NCBI GenBank assembly: GCA_007922305.1
Contig: ML677335.1
Coordinates: 34,553,216 to 34,617,215 of the forward strand
DNA from: Dermatemys mawii
Lineage: Eukaryota; Chordata; Testudines; Dermatemydidae
Direction: 5' to 3'
DNA length: 64,000 bases
Shown piece by piece: positions 57,796 through 64,000 of this stretch; within the stretch, counting starts at the first letter, position 1, and the number at the start of each line of letters is the position of its first letter. The notes beneath the pieces were generated by a model, which saw only the letters and a list, made by a program, of their open reading frames with translations, searched no databases and had not been told where the DNA came from. Both the position numbers and the translations under genes were made by a program.

Positions 57796-58434
57796 CAGGG
57801 GTGGGCAAACTTTTTGGCCCGAGGGCCACATCAGGGTTCAAAATTGTATGGAGGGCAGGTAGGGAAGGCTGTGCCTCCCCAAACAGCCTGGCCCCACTCC
57901 CTATCCGACCCCCTCCCACTGCCCATCCCCTGACTGCCCCCCTCAGAACTCCCAACCCTCCCGTTCCTTGTCCCCTGACCAACCCCTCCAGAGACCCCCG
58001 ACCCTAACTTCCCCCACCAGGACCTTCCCCACCCAACCTCCCTTGCTCCCTGTACCCTGGCTGCCCCACCCCCATTCACTTCCCCCACCCCCGACAGACC
58101 CCTGGGACTCCTACACCCCATTCAACCCCCTCTTCTCCCTGCCCGCCCCCTCGAGAGACCCCACACACTCCAAACCACCACCCCGGGACCCTAGCCCCTA
58201 TCCAACCCACCCTACTCCCTGTCCCCTGACTGCCCCGCCCCTTATCCAACTCCAGGGGTGGGGGGAGCCTGTCTGGCTCTGCACGGAGCCAAACACGGGA
58301 ATGCACGGGGACATGGGTCCGGGGGAGGAGAGAGGGTGGGGGAGAGGCTGGGGGCAGCCTCTCCAGATGGGGGACCAGATGGGACGGTCCCACCAGCTGG
58401 ATATGGCCCGCGGGCTGCAGTTTGCCCATCCCTG
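57796..58434 (+). mobile_element. hAT-type nonautonomous element
   Basis: It starts CAGGGGTGGGCAAACTTTTT and ends AGTTTGCCCATCCCTG. The flanking 8-mers CAGAAGAC and CAGTAGAA match at 6 of 8. The C-rich interior has ACCCCCTCCC-type units. A 168-codon frame on the plus strand and others on the minus strand are composition effects. Confidence 0.9.
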
Positions 58435-59930
58435 CAGTAGAAGGAACTTTGACTGCAAACTGCAGATGATATAATTTAAGGGATTTCAACTGTCAGCACG
58501 AATGACTGTGAGATCACTCTGGAGAATTGAAAAATACAAGTCCAGAAAGTGATTGCTAATTATTGTTTTGGTAGAGAGAGATGAGTACATAGGAATGGTA
58601 GTTAAATTTGACCAGACTGGGAAATCATTACTTAGCGCTCTAAGTGCATTTTGCTGGGATTAATACATAAGAAATTTTGGAGGTCATACTTAAGTTATAA
58701 ACTATTCTATATATCTAAATGTCACCACTAGTGTAAAATTCTGTTTTGATTTTACCTCACCCTAATAAGATTATCCAAATGTGATGTCTGTGCTCTAATG
58801 GTTCCTAGGAGAATTTTCCTGTAGTATAGTGGACTTGTCTCTAAGAGCTGAGAAGTCAGTTTCCATAATACTAAACACCTAATGGGGCTGGAAACCTGAG
58901 AAGTGCTAGACTCTTATTTTGGGGTGTAAGCATCTGGAAATGGAAGGTATATGTGCTGGCAAGGAAATAGAGGGAGGGAGGAAGGGAAGGAGACATTGTA
59001 GGGGTGGGTGAGGAGACCTGGAAACTGGAAAGAAAGAATGGTGGACAATAACGGGATCCCACAGGGAGACAAGCAGCAATAGATGAGCATACTGTCTACT
59101 GCTAGCTGGCAGCAGCAAGGCAGAAACCAAAGGAACAATGCTAGGACATGTGAGCTTTTTATACATCTCTTCTAAATCAGTGATCCAAACATAAAATCCA
59201 GCACTCCAGGACATCCTATGGATTAGCAACACTTCCTGGAAAACTCTAAATCCAGAGGATTCATCTTGTCTAGATGTGTAATTCATTGATCTGTAAGATG
59301 CCCAATATGAAAATATGCTTCACTTTGATATTTTTATCACTGAAAGTTAAAATGTAAGTTAATGTTTAACAACATTTTATAAACATTTCACTTACCTGTT
59401 TTGGAATCTAATGCTGAAAAATTACACATAAGTGCAAAAAAAAATGGTATGGTACAAATGGTGCTAAACAAATACAATTAAAAATATTTTAAATAAACCA
59501 ATTAGGCATCAGTGTCAAAACTTTGCACCATGACTGTCTGATGTCTCAGAAAAAGGGATATTCTTAAGATTGCTAAGGAGATTTCTATATTCATTTTCCC
59601 AGCAGTAGGCTTAAATATTTTAAAATGTACTTTATGAATTGATATCTACACATTTAAAAATATATGTTGTTATCTGCAGTAGAACTATGGTAATGTTAAA
59701 ATAAAGATATTCTCAAATAGTCTCCAAATTAGAATTTTGCACTTCATGCACTTTGCTGCTGGTTTTTGATTTGAGTACCTGTCCTGGAGTAGTCTGCTTG
59801 CTACCCAGTAAAATTACCAGGACCTAAAACCTTATGATATGATGTACCATTTCAGATAAAGTTATGAAAAAATCTGGCTATTCCAATCCTCACTCCCAAT
59901 TGTTTCCACATGTTTCTGCACTTCCAGGGT
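58435..59930. other. No gene seen
   Basis: AT-rich unique sequence. The 126-codon minus-strand frame at 58906-59286 overlaps other frames and has no motif. Confidence 0.5.
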
Positions 59931-59934
59931 ACGA

Positions 59935-60180
59935 TCAGTGCCAGAATCATTGTATAATGTCAAGCAAGTCACTTGGGAGACATTTTGCAAAAGACATTAA
60001 AGAGAACTTGAGAAATTGGTTGTCTCCCTAACTCATCTGTGCCTTTGAAAATCTCCCTTAACCTCTTTCTATCTCTTAGCTTCCCCATCTGTAAAGTAGA
60101 GCAATGATACTTGACCTGCTTGGTAGATTACTTTAAGATCCACAGATAAAAAGCACTCTAAAGGATAAATATTAGTATTA
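59935..60180 (-). mobile_element. MIR-like SINE relic
   Basis: AGCTTCCCCATCTGTAAAGTA is the reverse-complement MIR phrase CAGTTTCCCCATCTGTAAAAT, preceded by GTCAAGCAAGTCACTTGGGA (core) and followed by a GGATAAATATTAGTATTATC tail. Confidence 0.75.
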
Positions 60181-60659
60181 TCATTTGTCATCCAAATTGA
60201 ACGTGATCTTCAACTTAAAACGTGCTTGACATCTCTAAGAACTAGAAGTGTTTTGTCTGCTTTGGTCATTATGTTAGCCTTCAGACAAAAACATTTTTCT
60301 CAGTTCAAACATAATGAGAATCTATTGGCCTGCTAGGAGATTAATCACAGGAATGCATTTTTCATAGATATCCCAGAAAATACTCAGCATCAACTTCTCC
60401 TACTTCAAAAAAAATCAATAAGTGATCAGTTACCAATTATGAATGTCCATTCAATATTCAATCTAGCTGACAAATTCAGTAAGAGTTGAAGTGTTAATTA
60501 CACTTCAGTAGCCATAAAGAGAGCTGAATAACTTTGCTGTCTTGGAAACAAAGCAAAACCAGGCAGTGATGCCTTGCAATGTAAAACTTAGCTCATTTGA
60601 TTATAGATACAATGCTCTCAAGGATGTCCTTCTCAGTTTAGTTTAACAACACATTCTTT
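60181..60659. other. No gene seen
   Basis: AT-rich unique sequence between the MIR relic and the candidate conserved block. No motif-bearing frame. Confidence 0.5.
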
Positions 60660-60870
60660 AAAATTGGCAGCAGGTGGCTTCACTTGGCCTTTTAGTTCAC
60701 CTCTATCAGATGGCAGCTTTTATCTTTAAAACAAGATGGCTCTCATTAAATGTTTGAAAGGCAATTCGTCAGCTCCATCAGAAACACATTTGTTTGAGAG
60801 GAAATGTTCCCTATTTAAATGAAAAACATAGCGTTAATCATATTCCCTACCTTTCAAAAGAACAGATTTA
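60660..60870. other. Candidate conserved noncoding element
   Basis: A balanced-composition block without repeat features, holding an E-box (CAGATGGCAGC), ATTTAAAT and a GCGTTAATCAT homeodomain-type word close together. This texture is common in developmental enhancers. No alignment supports it. Confidence 0.22.
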
Positions 60871-61469
60871 TTCTTATCCATAACTGTGTTCTATTTACTG
60901 GGCTTTCCTTTCTCTGAAATTATATATTAATGTATGATATTTTTGGACATATTAGTTGTCTTCCCCAGTTTTAAGTGAACATTTGTTTAACATAAGTTTA
61001 CACCTAACTCATCTTTTACAAGAGCCTTTTATTCCTATCATTCTTCTTGTTCCCAGACTTCCACTCTAAAATCAAGCGATCTGCAAAATATTGTATGTTT
61101 TTATAAAGCCAACCTATTGTCAATGTTTGTAGATTTCTAACTCTGCATTATACTTCCTTCAATGATTTGGTTTTCTTCAACTTCTGTGTATTCACGACAC
61201 ACAAGCACTGACACAGACAGCATGTTGTGGGAGCTGGAAGACCAGATGCTACTGTAGATTTACAAAGGGAACCAGCAAAACGAAGAAAACCCACAATCCC
61301 ACAACTACTTTGTCTTTACTGCTGTCTTCACAGCAAAATAGATACAGTACTCTACAGAACTCTAGGTCTGCTGTGATTTAGTAAAGTCAACCAAAATATC
61401 ACACTGTGTTTACATGGCAGGAATCACCACAAATCTGAATCTCGTGGGTTTCTGTTACTAGTGGGATGT
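60871..61469. other. No gene seen
   Basis: AT-rich unique sequence. Confidence 0.5.
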
Positions 61470-61522
61470 AAAAATAACATAAAATAAAATAAAAAATAAA
61501 ATAAAAAATAAAATAAAATAAA
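61470..61522. repeat. (AAAAT)n microsatellite
   Basis: AAAAT/AAAAAT units for about 50 bp with small interruptions. Confidence 0.9.
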
Positions 61523-62401
61523 TACGAGGTCTCCCTGCAGATACAGAGTGAAATCATATTGAAGTTAATGAGTGTTTTGCTATTGACTTCAATGGAGCCA
61601 GGATTCACAGCTGTAATTCAAAGGCTGTAATACACAACTCTGAATTCTGCACTGTCAATAGTAATTAAGGAAGTATTTTAATTCTATTTGATTTTTAGGC
61701 TATTTTATATAGGTGGGCAGGCTCTTAAATTGTTTTTTTTCTTCTCTTTTCTTTTTTTCTGTCATAAAAGGTTCATAAATAGCAATCATACCAGATGCGT
61801 AAAATGGTCAGTACTGTCAAAAAAGACTTTATGAAAAGTTAAGAGACTAAAAAGGCATACTATTATTTTTCCATGAATGTGTATTACTTGAACAAACACT
61901 ACATTATGAAGATAACACTCTCAGTTTTGAGTCCATTCAGCTTGACTTTTCTTTATCATGGCTAGATCAATATCCCATTGATACACGTTCTGCCAGCACA
62001 GTTGTAATGCTACAGTCTTTCACTGTTGAGTAATATAAAACGATGTAGTGCTCTTAGCTTGCAAGCTAAAAATAGATGGGCCATTATCCTAAACAAGTTA
62101 AAAATTATACAGACCCTGGGAAATATAGTTAGGCAAAGTTTGAATGTGTTTTGCGCTATTTCATGGCTAGCAAGTCATGTGGATACATAAGCGATTTAGC
62201 ACAAAAGTAGCAGCAGGAATTCATGTCCAACATTCCCTTATACATAATTTCCTTAACTGCACAATGATTTTTGACTGTGTCCAAATTCCAGATGTTTACC
62301 ATTTGAGCACTCTCTATACTCAGTCAACTGTTCACATATTTATTGGCTTAGTATATCATTATTTTCTAAACTTATGTTGATTTGTAAACCCATCCAACCA
62401 A
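61523..62401. other. No gene seen
   Basis: An old-repeat trace (TTGACTTCAATGGAGCCAGG) lies at 61583. The rest is AT-rich unique sequence. Confidence 0.5.
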
Positions 62402-63280
62402 AAGAATCATAGAATATAATGGTCCAAAATGCCATTAGCCTTCTTGGCAACAAGAACACACTGTTGACTCATATCCAGCTTCTTGTTTACTGTAACCCCT
62501 GGGTCCATTTCTGAAGAACTGCTGCCAAGCCACACGGTCCCTAGTCTGTAGCAGACAGTGCATGGGATTCTTCCATCCCAAGTGCAGGACTCCACACTTG
62601 TTCTTGTTGAACCTCATCAGATGTCTTTTGGCACAATCCTCTAATTTGTGTAGGTCCCTCTGATACTATCCCTACCCTCCAGCATATCACCACTCCTCCC
62701 AGTTTAGTGTCATCTGCGAACTTGCTGAGGGTGCAGTCCACGCCATCCTCCAGATCATTAATGAAGATATTGAACAAAACTAGCCCCAGGACCAACCCAC
62801 TTGATACCAGCTGCCAACTAGACATGGAGCTGTTGATCGCTATCCTTTGAGCGAGATAATCTAGCCAGCTTTCTAGTCATCTTTTAGTCAATTCATTCAG
62901 CGAATACTAATTTAACTTGTTGGCAAGAATATTGTGGGAGACCTGTACCAAAAGCTTTGCCAAAGTCAAGGAATAACACGTCCACTGCTTTCCTCTCATC
63001 CACAGAGCCAGTTATCTTATCATAGAAGGCAATTAGGTTAGTCACGCATGACTTTCCCTTGGTGAATCCATGCTGACTGTTCCTGATCACTTTTCTCTCT
63101 TCAAAATGCTTCAAAATTGATTCCTTGAGGACCTGCTCCATGATTTTTCCAGGGACTGAGGTGAGGCTGACTAGCCTGTACTCACCTGGATCTTCGGCCT
63201 TACCTTGTCTAAAAGGTGGGCACTATATTAGCCTTTTTTCAGTCCTCCGGGACTTCCCCTGACCTTCATGAGTTTTCAAA
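62402..63280 (-). mobile_element. CR1 LINE piece, minus strand, internally deleted
   Basis: On the minus strand it runs from the start of the RT domain to GGCTAATGGCATTTTGG and then directly into the tail ATTCTATGATTC. About 550 bp of the usual 3' region is therefore missing. It carries two RT segments. It lies head to head with the plus-strand piece that starts at 63290. Confidence 0.9.
62541..63141 (-). pseudogene. CR1 reverse transcriptase fragments
   Basis: The first piece (63141-62893) reads [19 protein letters not shown] and [16 protein letters not shown], then [15 protein letters not shown]. The AFD Asp appears as Gly, so a catalytic residue is lost. The second piece (62825-62541) has LVLGLVLFNIFINDLEDGVD and KFADDTKLGG, with FADD intact. 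A frameshift separates them. Confidence 0.9.
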
Positions 63281-63289
63281 GATAACCGA

Positions 63290-64000
63290 GTGGCTAGGCA
63301 GCAGGTCTTCAGAAAGGACCTAGGGATTACAGTGGACGAGAAGCTGGATATGAGTCAACAGTTTGCTCTTGTTGCCAAGAAGGCTAATGGCATTTTTGAC
63401 TGTATAAGTAGGAGCATTGCCAGCAGATCGAGGGACGTGATTATTCCCCTCTATTCGACATTGGTGAGGCCTCATCTGGAGTACTGTGTCCAGTTTTGGG
63501 ACCCACACTACAAGAAGGATGTGGAAAAATTGGAAAAAGAGTCCAGCAGAGGGTGACAAAAATGATTAGGGGGCTGAAGCACATGACTTGTTAGGAGAGG
63601 CTGATGGAACTGGGATTATTTAGTCTGCAGAAGAAAAGAATGAGGGTGGATTTGATAACTGGTTTCAACTACCTAAAAGGGGGTTCCAAAGAGGATGGAT
63701 CTAGACTATTCTCAGTGGTACCAGATGACAGAACAAAGAGTAATAGTCTAGAGTTGCAGGGGGAAGGTTTAGGTTGGGTATTACAAAAACTTTTTCACTA
63801 GGAGTATGGTGAAGCACTGGAATAGGTTACCTAAGGAGGTCATGGAATCTCATTCCTTAGAAGTTTTCAAGGTCAGGCTTGACAAAGCCCTGGCTAAGAA
63901 TGATTTAGTTGGTTGGTTGGTCCTGCTTTGAGCAGGGGGGTGGATTAGATGACCTCCTAAGGTTCCTTCCAACCCTGATATTCTATGATTCTATGATTCA
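63290..64000 (+). mobile_element. CR1 LINE 3' end, plus strand
   Basis: Starts at GTGGCTAGGCAGCAGGTCTT and runs to the tail ATTCTATGATTCTATGATTC at the window edge. The 88-codon frame 63290-63556 is the C-terminal end of the CR1 polyprotein ([40 protein letters not shown]). Its first ~110 bp overlap the minus-strand piece in inverted orientation. It is the best-preserved CR1 3' end here. Confidence 0.93.

Noticed and set aside
57968..58489. 168-codon plus and 137-codon minus frames
   Set aside because: Same reason: low-complexity interior of a hAT-type element.
63290..63556. 88-codon frame as an independent gene
   Set aside because: It is the C-terminal end of a CR1 polyprotein within a truncated copy.
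1..64000. Bacterial or viral origin of the window
   Set aside because: LINE, SINE and DNA-transposon relics, microsatellites and low gene density throughout point to vertebrate nuclear DNA.

Overview
This window looks like gene-poor reptile DNA, most likely from a turtle. The reasoning is from repeats, not from a host gene. It carries several CR1 LINE copies on both strands: reverse transcriptase pieces with FADD and AFD-type motifs, and 3' ends in the ATTCTATGATT or TTATGTTCTTA style. It also has a family of 0.6-0.7 kb hAT-type nonautonomous elements with CAGGGGTGGGCAAAC ends and C-rich internal repeats, Penelope-like terminal sequences, MIR/L2-type relics and many short foldback elements. 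I recognise this mix from turtle genomes. I found no convincing host exon, tRNA gene, rRNA gene or CRISPR array. Most open frames are chance frames or lie inside repeats.

The most informative object is a nearly complete DNA transposon at 14683-17229. It has imperfect terminal inverted repeats of about 120 bp starting CACTG, a TTA target duplication on both sides, and one long gene (15193-16869, 558 codons) broken by only two in-frame stops. The termini, the 3-bp TTA duplication and the acidic and Cys-pair motifs of the protein point to the CMC group (CACTA/Mirage/Chapaev), probably Chapaev3-like. Its leader holds four exact copies of the 9-mer TGATGCAAT within 81 bp, spaced 20, 21 and 31 bp apart. 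That 9-mer is the C/EBP-ATF (amino-acid response) composite element.

Left part (1-14.6 kb): mostly AT-rich unique sequence with an (AC)18 tract, short elements, a GC-rich repeat with a 49-bp tandem array (4349-5139), a truncated hAT-type element (5891-6465) and one unassigned 117-codon minus-strand frame ending at an AATAAA (11461-11814). Middle (17-40 kb): a long-TIR MITE, two Penelope-like inverted terminal pieces, a minus-strand CR1 carrying two nested insertions (22494-24160), a 122-bp near-perfect palindrome (27771-27892), a plus-strand CR1 (30926-32835) and a hAT-type element with an exact 8-bp duplication (32974-33688). Right part (40-64 kb): a two-gene PIF/Harbinger relic with convergent genes (40110-42524), a 945-bp element with perfect 19-bp ends (43084-44028), LTR-like stretches (46.9-48.7 kb), a long CR1 split by a hAT-type insertion (53768-57108), another hAT-type copy (57796-58434), and two CR1 pieces arranged head to head at the right edge (62402-64000).

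No pathway or operon logic applies. The window is a layered record of transposition in which target duplications and interruptions give the order of events. Family names for the minor repeats rest on recognition without a database search. Coordinates of degraded repeats are good to about 10-50 bp.
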